Source: Candidatus Effluviviaceae Genus I sp.
GTDB taxonomy: Bacteria > Joyebacterota > Joyebacteria > Joyebacterales > Joyebacteraceae
DNA: 64,000 nt
Assembly (NCBI GenBank): GCA_016867725.1
Contig: VGIX01000002.1
Span: 62,001-126,000, forward strand
Reading direction: 5' to 3'
The translations under genes were made by a program, and so were the position numbers. Position 1 is the first letter of the stretch. Each line of letters starts with the position of its first letter. The notes under the pieces were generated by a model. It was not told the DNA's origin. It worked only from the letters and a program-made list of their open reading frames with translations, and searched no databases. Below are positions 35,611-44,283 of this stretch, piece after piece.

Positions 35611-36405
35611 ATGGCCGGCGGGGGAGCGGTGTGGGGGCGCCTCATGCGCGGGATCGAGACGCTGGGCGCGCTCTATCTCGTCCTCCTGGATCCCGACGGC
35701 CGCGCTCCGGAGAACAGCGCGCGCCTCGCCGCGAGCGCGGAGGCCGCGGGAGCCGATGCCGTCCTCGTGGGCGGAAGCCTGTCGCTTCGCGGACGCGTCG
35801 CCGAGTGCGTCCGCGCGGTGAAGGGTCGCGTCGGCATCCCCGTGATCATCTTCCCCGGGAACGCCGGCTTCGTGGTCCCGGACGCCGACGCCATCCTGTT
35901 CCTGTCGCTCGTGAGCGGGCGGAACCCGGAGCTTCTCATCGGCGAGCACGTGCGGTCGGCGCCGGCGATCCGCGAACTGGGGATCGAGCCCATCCCGACG
36001 GCGTACCTCCTCGTGGAGAGCGGCTCGACGACGTCGGTGGAGTTCATGAGCGGCACGCGCCCGCTTCCGAGGACCAAGCCCGACATCGCGATGGCGCACG
36101 CTCTGGCCGCCCAGTACCTCGGCATGCGCCTCGCCTTCTTCGACGCCGGGAGCGGAGCCCGCGATCCCGTGCCGGCGGAGATCGTGGCGGCGGTGTCGTC
36201 CTTCGTGGACATCCCGGTCATGGTCGGCGGAGGCATCCGGTCGCCCGAAACGGCCGTGGAGCTCGTGCGCGCGGGCGCGAGGCTCGTCGTCACGGGAGAC
36301 GTCATCGAGCGCACCGGCGACGTCTCGCTGCTGGAGGCCTTCGCGGCCGCGGTGCACGGCGCTGGGCGCCGGGCCGGCGGCGCGACGTTGCGGGAGGAGG
36401 GGTAG
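35611..36405 (+). CDS. Geranylgeranylglyceryl (or heptaprenylglyceryl) phosphate synthase
   Basis: This TIM-barrel prenyltransferase makes the ether bond between sn-glycerol-1-phosphate and a polyprenyl diphosphate, the first committed step of archaeal-type lipid synthesis. The 264-residue product shows LVLLDPDGRAP, IIFPGNAGFVVPDADAIL, PTAYLLVESGSTTSVEF, a phosphate-binding FFDAGSGARDPVP and VMVGGGIRSPETA, followed by GDVIE. The AGSGA..PVP form resembles group II GGGP synthases of archaea and Bacteroidetes more than PcrB of Bacillus. The ATG at 35611 follows GCGGAGGG. No G1P dehydrogenase or DGGGP synthase is recognisable in the window. It is followed almost at once by an rmlA-like gene. Confidence 0.88.
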   Translation: MAGGGAVWGRLMRGIETLGALYLVLLDPDGRAPENSARLAASAEAAGADAVLVGGSLSLRGRVAECVRAVKGRVGIPVIIFPGNAGFVVPDADAILFLSLVSGRNPELLIGEHVRSAPAIRELGIEPIPTAYLLVESGSTTSVEFMSGTRPLPRTKPDIAMAHALAAQYLGMRLAFFDAGSGARDPVPAEIVAAVSSFVDIPVMVGGGIRSPETAVELVRAGARLVVTGDVIERTGDVSLLEAFAAAVHGAGRRAGGATLREEG

Positions 36406-36409
36406 CCAC

Positions 36410-37474
36410 ATCCGAGCACTGGTCCTTTCGGGAGGGCGCGGCACGCGTCTGAGGCCGATCACGCACACGAGCGCCAAGCAGCTCGTGCCCATCGCCAACA
36501 AGCCCATTCTCTTCTACGGCCTCGAGGCCATCCGGGACGCCGGCATCGTCGACGTCGGCATCGTGGTGGGCGAGACACACCGCGACATCGAGGCGGCGGT
36601 GGGCGACGGGGCGCGGTTCGGACTGCGCGTCACATACATCAGGCAGGAAGCCCCCCTCGGCCTCGCGCACGCGGTCAAGATCTCCCGCGACTACCTTCGC
36701 GACGAGCCCTTCGTCATGTATCTCGGCGACAACCTCATCAAGGGCGGCATCGCCGCCTTCGTCGAGGAGTTCGGCCGGTTTTGCCCGAACGCGCAGATCC
36801 TGCTCGCGCGCGTGCGGAACCCGCAGGAGTTCGGCGTCGCCGAGCTGTCGGGCGAGCGCGTCGTCCGGCTTGAGGAGAAGCCGGCCCATCCGAGGTCCGA
36901 CCTCGCGCTCGTCGGCGTGTACATGTTCGACGCGACCGTCTTCGACGCCGTGGACCGTCTGAAGCCGTCCAGGCGCAACGAGCTCGAGATCACGGACGCC
37001 ATCCAGGGCCTCGTGGACGCGGGGCGCTCCGTGCGGGCGCACGAGGTGACCGGATGGTGGAAGGACACGGGGAAGCTCGACGACATCCTCGAGGCCAACC
37101 GCATGATCCTCGAGGGAGCGGCGCCGGACGTGCGCGGCCTTGTGAACGCGGCCTCGCGGATCGACGGCAGCGTTGTGGTCGAGGAGGGCGCGGTCGTGGA
37201 GGACAGCGTGCTCCGTGGCCCCCTCATCGTGGGGCAGCGCTCGAGGATCGTGCGTTCGTACATCGGGCCCTTCACCTCGATCTACCACGACGTCGTCGTC
37301 GAGAGTTCGGAGATCGAGCACAGCATCGTGCTCGAGAACTGCAGGATCGTGAACCTGAGGCAGCGCATCGAGCGGAGCCTCATCGGCAAGGACGTGGAGA
37401 TCGTGAAGTGCGCGAGCATGCCGAAGGCGTATCGCTTCATGGTGGGGGACGCCAGCCGCATCGAGGTGCCGTGA
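36410..37474 (+). CDS. Glucose-1-phosphate thymidylyltransferase-like nucleotidyltransferase, apparent ATC start
   Basis: It activates a sugar-1-phosphate to an NDP-sugar, probably dTDP-glucose. The 354-residue frame reads (I)RALVLSGGRGTRLRPITHT at the start, the complete nucleotide-binding signature of RmlA-type enzymes. It continues with YLGDNLIKGG, EEKPAHPRSDLALVGVYMF and TGWWKDTGKLDDILEANR, then a C-terminal left-handed beta-helix (about 245-345), as in the long StrD-type enzymes. No ATG, GTG or TTG precedes the signature in frame; GGAGGAGGGG is followed after seven bases by ATC at 36410. The first canonical start (GTG 36485) would delete the active-site loop. A non-canonical start or a base error is implied. 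rmlD follows after 25 bases. Confidence 0.85.
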   Translation: MRALVLSGGRGTRLRPITHTSAKQLVPIANKPILFYGLEAIRDAGIVDVGIVVGETHRDIEAAVGDGARFGLRVTYIRQEAPLGLAHAVKISRDYLRDEPFVMYLGDNLIKGGIAAFVEEFGRFCPNAQILLARVRNPQEFGVAELSGERVVRLEEKPAHPRSDLALVGVYMFDATVFDAVDRLKPSRRNELEITDAIQGLVDAGRSVRAHEVTGWWKDTGKLDDILEANRMILEGAAPDVRGLVNAASRIDGSVVVEEGAVVEDSVLRGPLIVGQRSRIVRSYIGPFTSIYHDVVVESSEIEHSIVLENCRIVNLRQRIERSLIGKDVEIVKCASMPKAYRFMVGDASRIEVP

Positions 37475-37499
37475 CGCGCGCGCCGCAGGGGGGAAGACC

Positions 37500-38360
37500 G
37501 TGAGGCGCGTTCTCGTCACGGGCGCCGCGGGCATGCTCGGGTCGGAGCTGGTGCGGACGCTCGCCGCCACCTCCGACGTCGTCGCGGCCGACCTGGCGGA
37601 CTTCGACATCGCGGACCCCGAGGCGACGCGGGCGGCCGTCCTCTCCGCGGCACCGGACGTCGTCGTGAACTGCGCGGCGTACACCGACGTCGACGGCGCC
37701 GAGAAGGACAGGGAGAGGGCTTTCGCCGTCAACGCCGCAGGCGCGGGGAACGTGGCCCGCGCGGCGGCAGGGGTCGGCGCCGCGGTCGTCCACGTGAGCA
37801 CGGACTACGTGTTCGACGGCGCAAACGCCGCTCCGTACCGGGAGGAGGACGCGCCAGGCCCCGTCAACGCGTACGGGGAGTCCAAGCTGGCCGGGGAGCG
37901 GGAGGTGGCCGAGGCCGGCGGCCGGGCCCTCATCGCGCGGACGGCGTGGCTCTACGGGCGCGGAGGCCGCAACTTCGTCGAGACGGTCCTCACGCTCGCG
38001 AGGCGCGGGGGACCGCTTCGGATCGTGAACGACCAGGTGGGCCCCCCGACGAGCGCGCGCGACCTCTCGGTCATCATCGCCGAGCTGATCCCGACGGGGG
38101 CGACCGGCGTCGTGCACGCCACGAACTCGGGCAGCTGCTCGTGGTACGAGTTCGCGCGGGCGATTCTCGCGGCGGCCGGCGTCCGGGGTGTCGATGTGCG
38201 TCCCATCCGGACGGCGGAGCTGCCGCGCCCGGCGGCGCGGCCCTCGTACTCGGTCCTGTCGCTCGATCGTCTTGTCTCCCTGACCGGCTGGCTCCCGAGG
38301 TCATGGGAAGAGGCCCTTGGCGACTACATCACAGAGAGGTGCGCGGATGAAGCGCGGTGA
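37500..38360 (+). CDS. rmlD: dTDP-4-dehydrorhamnose reductase
   Basis: This extended SDR enzyme reduces dTDP-4-keto-L-rhamnose to dTDP-L-rhamnose. The 286-residue product has the Rossmann motif GAAGMLGSELVR, NCAAYTDVDGAEKD, HVSTDYVFDGA and the catalytic YGESKLAGE (Tyr-x-x-x-Lys), followed by RTAWLYG. It begins with GTG at 37500 after GGGGGAAG. It sits with an RmlA-like gene, but rmlB and rmlC are absent from the window, so the rest of the rhamnose pathway must be elsewhere. Confidence 0.9.
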   Translation: MRRVLVTGAAGMLGSELVRTLAATSDVVAADLADFDIADPEATRAAVLSAAPDVVVNCAAYTDVDGAEKDRERAFAVNAAGAGNVARAAAGVGAAVVHVSTDYVFDGANAAPYREEDAPGPVNAYGESKLAGEREVAEAGGRALIARTAWLYGRGGRNFVETVLTLARRGGPLRIVNDQVGPPTSARDLSVIIAELIPTGATGVVHATNSGSCSWYEFARAILAAAGVRGVDVRPIRTAELPRPAARPSYSVLSLDRLVSLTGWLPRSWEEALGDYITERCADEAR

Positions 38361-38940
38361 CCCGGCAGCCGCCGCGGCGGCGCAGAAGATCCTGACGGCG
38401 TCGTCCGAGGCTCTCGCCGCGGCGGCGGGCGCCGTCGCCGCCGTCACGGCGGACGCTGCGACCCTGATCCTCGAGGCGCTCCGCGCCGGCGGCAAGGTGC
38501 TGCTGTGCGGAAACGGCGGAAGCGCGGCCGACGCGCAGCACATCGCCGCCGAGCTGGCGGGCAGGCTGAGGAAGGAGCGTCCCGGACTCGCGGCGATCGC
38601 TCTGACTGTCAATCCGTCCGTCCTCACCGCCGTCGCCAACGACTACGGCTACGACGCGGTGTTCGCGCGACAGGTCGAGGCGATCGGACGGCCGGGGGAC
38701 GTCCTCGTCGGGATCTCGACGAGCGGGAGGTCGGGCAGCGTGCTGCGCGCGCTCGCGGCCGCCCGCGCCGCGGGCTTGTCGACCATAGGCCTCACGGGCG
38801 AGGACGGAGGGGCGATGACGGAGCGCTGCGACGTCGCCATCCTCGTGCCTTCGTCGGACACGCAGCGGATCCAGGAAGCGCACATCGCCGTAGGGCACGC
38901 CATCTGCGAGCTCGTCGAGAGCGAGCTGTTCGCGGACTGA
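38347..38940 (+). CDS. SIS-domain phosphoheptose isomerase (GmhA/DiaA-like)
   Basis: The 197-residue product is a single SIS domain with LLCGNGGSAADAQHIAAEL, the hallmark of sedoheptulose-7-phosphate isomerases, followed by VGISTSGRSGSVLRAL and a C-terminal HIAVGHAICELVE helix. GmhA starts heptose synthesis for the LPS core; DiaA, a close homologue, instead regulates DnaA. The sugar-nucleotide neighbours favour the isomerase role. The ATG at 38347 overlaps rmlD by 14 bases; an in-frame ATG at 38317 is possible. Confidence 0.85.
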   Translation: MKRGDPAAAAAAQKILTASSEALAAAAGAVAAVTADAATLILEALRAGGKVLLCGNGGSAADAQHIAAELAGRLRKERPGLAAIALTVNPSVLTAVANDYGYDAVFARQVEAIGRPGDVLVGISTSGRSGSVLRALAAARAAGLSTIGLTGEDGGAMTERCDVAILVPSSDTQRIQEAHIAVGHAICELVESELFAD

Positions 38941-38958
38941 GGTCCCCGGAGGTCACGG

Positions 38959-39606
38959 ATGCCCCTCTCGCCCATCGTCATCGGGATCGGTGGAGGCACA
39001 GGCTCAGGGAAGACGACGGTCGCCCTGGAGGTGAGGAAGCACTTCGCCGAGGAGAGCGTGGTGATCATCCACCACGACTCCTACTATGTCGACCGCTCCT
39101 CGCTGCCGGCGACCGAGCGCACCCGGCTGAACTACGACCACCCCGACGCGTTCGACAACGCGCTGCTCCTCGAGCACCTCAGGGAGCTGCGCGCCGGGGG
39201 CCCGATCGAGAAGCCGGTCTACGACTTCGAGACGCACTGCCGTCTGCCCGAGACGGTGACCGTGCGGCCCGCCGGCATCGTCCTCCTCGAGGGGATCCTG
39301 GTCCTGGCGGAGCCCGCTCTCCGGGAGCTCATGGACATCAAGCTGTACGTGGACACCGACGCGGACGAGCGGTTCATCCGGCGGCTCAGGCGCGACGTGA
39401 CGCGCCGCGGACGGAACATGGACCAGGTCGTGGAGCAGTACCTTCGCACCGTCCGGCCCATGCACCTCCAGTTCGTCGAGCCGAGCAAGCGCTACGCCGA
39501 CGTGATCATCCCGGAGGGCGGTCTCAACATCGTCGCAATCGACCTCATCGTGACCAAGGTGCGTGACATCCTGGTGAACGGCACGACGCCGAGAGCGGAG
39601 GTGTGA
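38959..39606 (+). CDS. udk: Uridine kinase
   Basis: It phosphorylates uridine or cytidine in pyrimidine salvage. The 215-residue product has the P-loop GGTGSGKTT (about 12-20), HHDSYYVD, the base-recognition region [23 protein letters not shown] and [33 protein letters not shown] with the lid arginines. The size equals E. coli Udk (213). The stop overlaps the GTG of the next gene (39603-39606), so the two are coupled. Confidence 0.93.
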   Translation: MPLSPIVIGIGGGTGSGKTTVALEVRKHFAEESVVIIHHDSYYVDRSSLPATERTRLNYDHPDAFDNALLLEHLRELRAGGPIEKPVYDFETHCRLPETVTVRPAGIVLLEGILVLAEPALRELMDIKLYVDTDADERFIRRLRRDVTRRGRNMDQVVEQYLRTVRPMHLQFVEPSKRYADVIIPEGGLNIVAIDLIVTKVRDILVNGTTPRAEV

Positions 39607-40499
39607 CCGCCATGCTCGCCGCCATCGTCCGCGCCATGCGCCCGGAGCAGTGGACGAAGAACCTCGTTCTCTTCGCCGGGCTCCTGTTCGCGGGCGGACT
39701 GACCGACCCCGTTCTCCTTGGCCTGTCGGTGCAGGGCTTCCTCGCGTTCTGTCTGCTGTCCGGCGCCTCGTATCTCATGAACGATCTGGTGGACCTGCGA
39801 AGGGACAGGGAGCACCCCGAGAAGCGCCGGCGCCCCCTCGCGTCGGGCGCCGTGTCGCCGCGGGCGGCCGGTCTCGCCGCGCTGATCGCCGCCGTCGCGG
39901 GCCTCGCCTGGTCCTACGCCGTGAACCCCGGCTTCGGCCACGTCGCGCTCGGATACGTCGCGCTCAACGCGGCGTACAGCCTGGTCCTGCGGCGCGTCGT
40001 GATCCTCGACGTCATGGCCATCGCCGTCGGCTTCGTGCTGCGAGCGGTCGGGAGCGTGGAGGTGCTGGTCGGCGACGTCTCGCGCATCGAGCTCTCGCCG
40101 TGGCTGCTCGTGTGCACGTTCCTTCTCGCGCTGTTCCTCGGCCTCGGGAAGCGACGGCACGAGGTCGTCGCGCTGGGCTCCGGGGCCGGGGCGCATCGCG
40201 AGGCGCTGGAGGGCTACCCGCGGGGCCTCGTCGAGGCCCTCATCTCCGCGACGGGGTCGGCCACCATCGTCTCGTACGCCATCTACACGATCTGGCCGGG
40301 CACCGTGGAGAAGATCGGGAGCGCGCGGCTGGTCTACACGATCCCCTTCGTGGTGTACGGGGTCCTCCGCTACATGTACCTGATCCTCGCGGCCGGGCAG
40401 GGAGGCGCACCCGCCAGGTCGCTCGTGTCGGACCGGCCGCTCGGGCTGAACATCCTGCTGTGGGTCGTCGCCGTCGCGATCACCATCTACCTCCGCTAG
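39603..40499 (+). CDS. UbiA-family decaprenyl-phosphate phosphoribosyltransferase-like protein
   Basis: The 298-residue product has eight to nine membrane helices and the two Asp-rich motifs of UbiA prenyltransferases: [23 protein letters not shown] (about 60-83) and, in the second half, the region around GLGKRRHEV. The first motif matches the mycobacterial DPPR synthase Rv3806c pattern (ND-x3-D-x3-HP-x-K-x-RP), not the N-x-RPIPSG pattern of DGGGP synthase. It would transfer phosphoribose from PRPP to a polyprenyl phosphate. prs, which makes PRPP, is encoded 1.5 kb downstream. The start is GTG at 39603, with ATG at 39612 as an alternative. Confidence 0.82.
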   Translation: MTAMLAAIVRAMRPEQWTKNLVLFAGLLFAGGLTDPVLLGLSVQGFLAFCLLSGASYLMNDLVDLRRDREHPEKRRRPLASGAVSPRAAGLAALIAAVAGLAWSYAVNPGFGHVALGYVALNAAYSLVLRRVVILDVMAIAVGFVLRAVGSVEVLVGDVSRIELSPWLLVCTFLLALFLGLGKRRHEVVALGSGAGAHREALEGYPRGLVEALISATGSATIVSYAIYTIWPGTVEKIGSARLVYTIPFVVYGVLRYMYLILAAGQGGAPARSLVSDRPLGLNILLWVVAVAITIYLR

Positions 40500-40562
40500 C
40501 CGGCGCAGGCCGCGTCACGATCCTGCCCGCCCGTGGGCGACAGCGGAGCGCGAGAACCCCCG

Positions 40563-41444
40563 ATGAGGTCGCTTGAGATCGAGGCCCGCTGCAAGATCAA
40601 CCTCGGCCTCGAGGTCATCGCCAGACGCCCCGACGGTTACCACGAGATCGACACCGTCTTCCAGACGGTGTCGCTCGCTGACAGCCTCCGGATCGCTCCG
40701 AACAAGGGCGGCGCGATCGCGCTCGAGGTTCTCGGGGGAACACGGCTGCCGGCCGGCCCGACGAACCTCGCGTGGCGCGCGGCGGAGGCCTTCCTCGCGG
40801 CGACGGGAGTCCCCGGCGCACTGATCACGCTCGAGAAGAGGATCCCTGTCGCGGCGGGACTGGGAGGCGGGAGCGCGGACGCCGCCGCCGTGATCGTCGG
40901 GCTGAACGCGGTGTACGGTCTGGGCATGTCGGCGGACGCCCTTCGAGGAATCGCCCTCACGGTCGGATCCGACGTGCCGTTCCTGATCGAGGGCGGCACC
41001 GCCCGGGGCAGGGGAAGGGGAGAGCTTCTGGAACCGCTCCCGCCGCCTCCGGGTTGCTGGTTCGTGCTCGCGACGCCCGCGGCCGAGGTCAGCGCCGCAG
41101 CCGCCTATGCCGCGGCGAGAATCGGGTTGACAGAGCGCCTGCCGTCCATTAGCCTCGTGTGTTCAGCTATCCAGGAGGGGGACGCCGAGGGCCTCGCGCG
41201 GGTTCTTCGGAACGACCTCCAGACTGGCGTTGTTGAGATGTGTCCGGAGGTCGGCCGCCTCGAGGGGCTCCTTCGCGAGAGAGGCGCGATGGGGACCGTC
41301 ATGTCGGGAAGCGGGCCGACCGTGTTTGGCATGGTCCCCGACCGAGAGAACGCGGAGCGCATCGCCGACTCTCTCGGGGGCGAGGAAAGGAGGGTCCACG
41401 TCGTACAGGCTGTCGGCGCCGCCTGCGTTCTGAGGTGGCACTGA
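40563..41444 (+). CDS. ispE: 4-diphosphocytidyl-2-C-methyl-D-erythritol kinase
   Basis: This is the fourth enzyme of the MEP isoprenoid pathway. The 293-residue GHMP kinase has CKINLGLEV (catalytic Lys) at the N-terminus, [16 protein letters not shown], the ATP-binding [15 protein letters not shown] (catalytic Asp) and a C-terminal [10 protein letters not shown] loop. The ATG at 40563 is favoured over the GTG at 40533 because the fold begins with [11 protein letters not shown]. Isoprenoids from this pathway could feed the GGGP synthase and the polyprenyl-phosphate enzymes of this window. Confidence 0.94.
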   Translation: MRSLEIEARCKINLGLEVIARRPDGYHEIDTVFQTVSLADSLRIAPNKGGAIALEVLGGTRLPAGPTNLAWRAAEAFLAATGVPGALITLEKRIPVAAGLGGGSADAAAVIVGLNAVYGLGMSADALRGIALTVGSDVPFLIEGGTARGRGRGELLEPLPPPPGCWFVLATPAAEVSAAAAYAAARIGLTERLPSISLVCSAIQEGDAEGLARVLRNDLQTGVVEMCPEVGRLEGLLRERGAMGTVMSGSGPTVFGMVPDRENAERIADSLGGEERRVHVVQAVGAACVLRWH

Positions 41445-41523
41445 CGGCGCCGGCGGCGTGGGGGCGGACAGCGAAGCCTGCCGCGATCGACACCCCTTTA
41501 TCCAGGCAAAGGGCGGTGAGTCG

Positions 41524-41853
41524 ATGGAGATCACTGAGGTGAGGCTCACGCTGCGCTGCGAGGAGAGACTCAAGGCGTTCGTGAGCATCACGTTCGACGA
41601 TGCCTTCGTCGTACGAGGGCTCAAGGTCATCGAGGGGAACGCCGGGCTGTTCGTGGCGATGCCGAGCCGACGGCGGAAGGACGGGGAGTTCAGGGACATC
41701 GCTCACCCGATCAACAACGAGACGCGCCAGATGATCGAGGACGCGGTGTTCTCGGAGTACAGGCGTCAGCTGGAGGTCGTGGAGCGGGGTGGGGGGCTTG
41801 CGCGTGTCCTCGCCGAGGGACAGCTTGTCCACGCCGAGGACCCGTATGACTGA
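41524..41853 (+). CDS. spoVG: SpoVG family RNA/DNA-binding regulator
   Basis: The 109-residue product begins [38 protein letters not shown]-like (shown in parts) and has the family core [24 protein letters not shown] followed by a helix. SpoVG proteins bind nucleic acids and regulate many processes outside sporulation. It lies after ispE as in Firmicutes. The ATG at 41524 is preferred to an upstream start at 41458. Confidence 0.93.
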   Translation: MEITEVRLTLRCEERLKAFVSITFDDAFVVRGLKVIEGNAGLFVAMPSRRRKDGEFRDIAHPINNETRQMIEDAVFSEYRRQLEVVERGGGLARVLAEGQLVHAEDPYD

Positions 41854-41862
41854 CCCGGGCGC

Positions 41863-41937
41863 TGGGGCGTCGTCAAGCTGGTAAGACACGGGACTTTGAA
41901 TCCCGCATCGGAGGTTCGAATCCTCCCGCCCCAGCCA
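41863..41937 (+). tRNA. tRNA-Gln (anticodon UUG)
   Basis: Acceptor TGGGGCG pairs with CGCCCCA. The anticodon loop CTTTGAA gives UUG. CCA is encoded. It begins nine bases after the spoVG stop. Confidence 0.94.
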
Positions 41938-42003
41938 CAACAGGCTGCGGCGCCGCAGGAGGAACGGATCGGGGGGGCGGTCACCAGAGCGTCGGAGGCT
42001 CGG

Positions 42004-42936
42004 ATGAACGATCAGCTAGCGCTGTTCACAGGGACTGCGAATCCGGCTCTCACGCACGAGATCGCCAGGTACCTGGGCATCCGGGTCGGCGAGGCCGCCG
42101 TCGGGCGCTTCAGGGACGGCGAGATCGAGGTGAACATCCTCGAGAACGTGAGGGGCGTCGACGCGTTCGTCGTGCAGCCCACGGCGCCCCCAGGCGACAA
42201 TCTCCTCGAGCTGCTCGTCATGGTCGACGCGCTGCGCCGGGCCTCGGCGCGCCGCATCACCGCCGTGCTGCCGTACTTCGGGTACGCCCGCCAGGACCGG
42301 AAGGACCGTCCCCGCGTTCCGATCACGGCGAAGCTCGTGGCGAACCTGATCACCGTGGCGGGCACCGACAGGGTGCTCACCATGGACCTGCACGCGCCGC
42401 AGATCCAGGGCTTCTTCGACCTTCCGCTCGACCACATCTACGCGGCCCCGGTGCTGCTGCGCTACTTCGAGGAGCACGCCGCGGCCGGGCTCGTCGTGAT
42501 GTCCCCCGACGTGGGGAGCATCAAGATGGGCAGAGCGTTCGCCAAACGACTCGGAGCGACCCTGGGGTTCGTCGACAAGCGGCGGCCGCGGCCCGACGCC
42601 GCCGAGGTCATCAACGTCGTCGGCGACGTGGCGGGTAAGCACGTGGTCATGGTCGACGACATCATCAACACGGGCAACTCCATGATCGAGGCGGCGCACG
42701 CGATCATGAAGCTCGGCGCCAAGCGGATCACGGCCGGCGCGACGCACGCGGTGTTCGCCGGGGGCGCGCTCGCGCAGCTGGCCGCGTCGCCGATCGAGGA
42801 GATCGTCGTCACGAACACGCTGGCCCACGAGGGTCTGAGCGAGAAGAAGATCAAGGTGCTTTCGGTGGCCGAGCTGCTCGGAGAGGCCATCGACAGGATC
42901 CACGGTGAAAAGTCGGTGAGCTCGCTCTTCGTGTGA
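42004..42936 (+). CDS. prs: Ribose-phosphate pyrophosphokinase
   Basis: It makes PRPP from ribose-5-phosphate and ATP. The 310-residue product has the class I signatures FRDGEIEVNI, YFGYARQDRKDRPRVPITAK, DLHAPQIQGFFDLPLDHI and the PRPP-binding loop VVMVDDIINTGNSM. The ATG at 42004 starts at LALFTGTANP, as in homologues. Neighbours spoVG, rplY (ctc) and pth reproduce the Bacillus order; glmU is missing from it. Confidence 0.96.
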   Translation: MNDQLALFTGTANPALTHEIARYLGIRVGEAAVGRFRDGEIEVNILENVRGVDAFVVQPTAPPGDNLLELLVMVDALRRASARRITAVLPYFGYARQDRKDRPRVPITAKLVANLITVAGTDRVLTMDLHAPQIQGFFDLPLDHIYAAPVLLRYFEEHAAAGLVVMSPDVGSIKMGRAFAKRLGATLGFVDKRRPRPDAAEVINVVGDVAGKHVVMVDDIINTGNSMIEAAHAIMKLGAKRITAGATHAVFAGGALAQLAASPIEEIVVTNTLAHEGLSEKKIKVLSVAELLGEAIDRIHGEKSVSSLFV

Positions 42937-42976
42937 GCGGCGCCGGCCCTGGACCGAACGGCAACGGGAGAACGCG

Positions 42977-43684
42977 ATGGCAACGGTGAGACTCAGCAGC
43001 GTGTTGAGACCCGCGGTGGGCAAGCAGGGAACGAAGCGTGTCCGGTCGGAAGGGAAGATCCCGGCCGTGCTCTACGGTGAGGCGGAGGAGACGGTGACGC
43101 TCGCGATCGACGCGCACGACCTGCGCGTCGCGTTGTCGACGCCGTCCGGGCGGAACGTGATCATCCAGCTGTCGGTGGATGGGGCGGAACCCGTCCGCGC
43201 GGTCATCAGGGAGATGGCGCGCGATCCCCTTTCGCGGCGCATCATCCACGTGGATCTCCAGAGGATCTCCGAGAACAAGCCGGTCATCATGCACATCCCG
43301 GTCGTGCTCGTCGGCGACCCGCTGGCGGTGAAGGAGGGGCGCGGCATCCTCGACCACACGATGCGCGAGCTGGAGGTGCGGTGTCTGCCCAGGCACATCC
43401 CGGAGCACATAGAAGTGGACGTCTCGGCGCTGGAGGTGAGGCACTCGATCCACGTGGGCGACCTCCAGGTTCCCAACGTCGAGCTCCTTGACAACAAGGA
43501 CAGACCGGTCGTAGAGGTGCTGCAGCCGACGCTCTTCCGCGAGCCGACCGCGGCCGCCGCGGCCGAGGCCCCTGGCGAGGGCGAGGCCGCCGAGGGCGAG
43601 GGCGCGGAGGCCGAGGCGGAGTCGGACGACGCGAAGAAGGACAAGAAGGAGAAGAAGAAGGAAGAGAAGGCCAAGGGCGCGTGA
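42977..43684 (+). CDS. rplY: Large ribosomal subunit protein bL25 (Ctc/TL5 form)
   Basis: The 235-residue protein joins the N-terminal 5S rRNA-binding bL25 domain (about 1-90, LRPAVGKQGTKRVRSEGKIPAVLYG) to the C-terminal TL5/Ctc beta domain (about 95-190). It ends with a long acidic then Lys-rich tail (EGEAAEGEG... KKDKKEKKKEEK). The tail is disordered low complexity. The stop overlaps the GTG of pth. Confidence 0.94.
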   Translation: MATVRLSSVLRPAVGKQGTKRVRSEGKIPAVLYGEAEETVTLAIDAHDLRVALSTPSGRNVIIQLSVDGAEPVRAVIREMARDPLSRRIIHVDLQRISENKPVIMHIPVVLVGDPLAVKEGRGILDHTMRELEVRCLPRHIPEHIEVDVSALEVRHSIHVGDLQVPNVELLDNKDRPVVEVLQPTLFREPTAAAAAEAPGEGEAAEGEGAEAEAESDDAKKDKKEKKKEEKAKGA

Positions 43685-44283
43685 GGGTGATCGTCGGTCT
43701 TGGGAACCCGGGAAGGGAGTACCAGGGTTCACGGCACAACGTTGGGTTCCTGGCCGTCACCGAGCTGGCGCGCGCGCATCGGATCGGGCTTGCGGTCGCC
43801 TCCGGGGACCTCGTGAGCGGGACCGGGCGGGTGGCGGGCGAGCGCGTGATACTCGCGCTCCCGCAGTCCTACATGAACGACAGCGGCGGGCCCGTCGCCC
43901 GCATCCTCGATGCCACGGGAGCCGTTGCGTCCGACCTCCTGGTGGTCTCCGACGACATCGACCTGCCGCTGGGGCAGCTGAGGCTCCGGCTGGCGGGACG
44001 CGACGGAGGTCACCGCGGACTCCGGTCGATCGCGCAGGCTCTCGGCACGACGGAGTTCCCTCGTCTTCGCCTGGGCGTGGGCGCCCCCTCCGGGGGCGAA
44101 GGGGCCGAGAACCACGTGCTCGGCGCGTTCGACGACTCCGAGTGGACCACGGTGCTGGACATGGTGTCACGGGCCGTCGAGTGCATGGCGGTTGCGCTGA
44201 CCCGGGGATTGAGCGTCGCGATGTCCATCTACAACCGCCGGGAGGCTGCGGTGCAAGACGATGAAGCGGAGGAGGCCCGATGA
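43681..44283 (+). CDS. pth: Peptidyl-tRNA hydrolase
   Basis: It recycles peptidyl-tRNA released from stalled ribosomes. The 200-residue product has the Pth signatures VGLGNPGREYQGSRHNVGF (catalytic His of RHN), LPQSYMNDSGGPV and DDIDLPLGQLRLR-GRDGGHRGL. The GTG at 43681 overlaps the rplY stop, and its own stop overlaps the ATG of hppA (ATGA, 44280-44283). Confidence 0.96.
   Translation: MRVIVGLGNPGREYQGSRHNVGFLAVTELARAHRIGLAVASGDLVSGTGRVAGERVILALPQSYMNDSGGPVARILDATGAVASDLLVVSDDIDLPLGQLRLRLAGRDGGHRGLRSIAQALGTTEFPRLRLGVGAPSGGEGAENHVLGAFDDSEWTTVLDMVSRAVECMAVALTRGLSVAMSIYNRREAAVQDDEAEEAR

Noticed and set aside
39603-40499. Assignment of the UbiA protein as DGGGP synthase, the partner of GGGP synthase
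   Set aside because: Its Asp-rich motif has the HP-x-K-x-RP form of phosphoribosyltransferases, not the N-x-RPIPSG form of the archaeal lipid enzyme.
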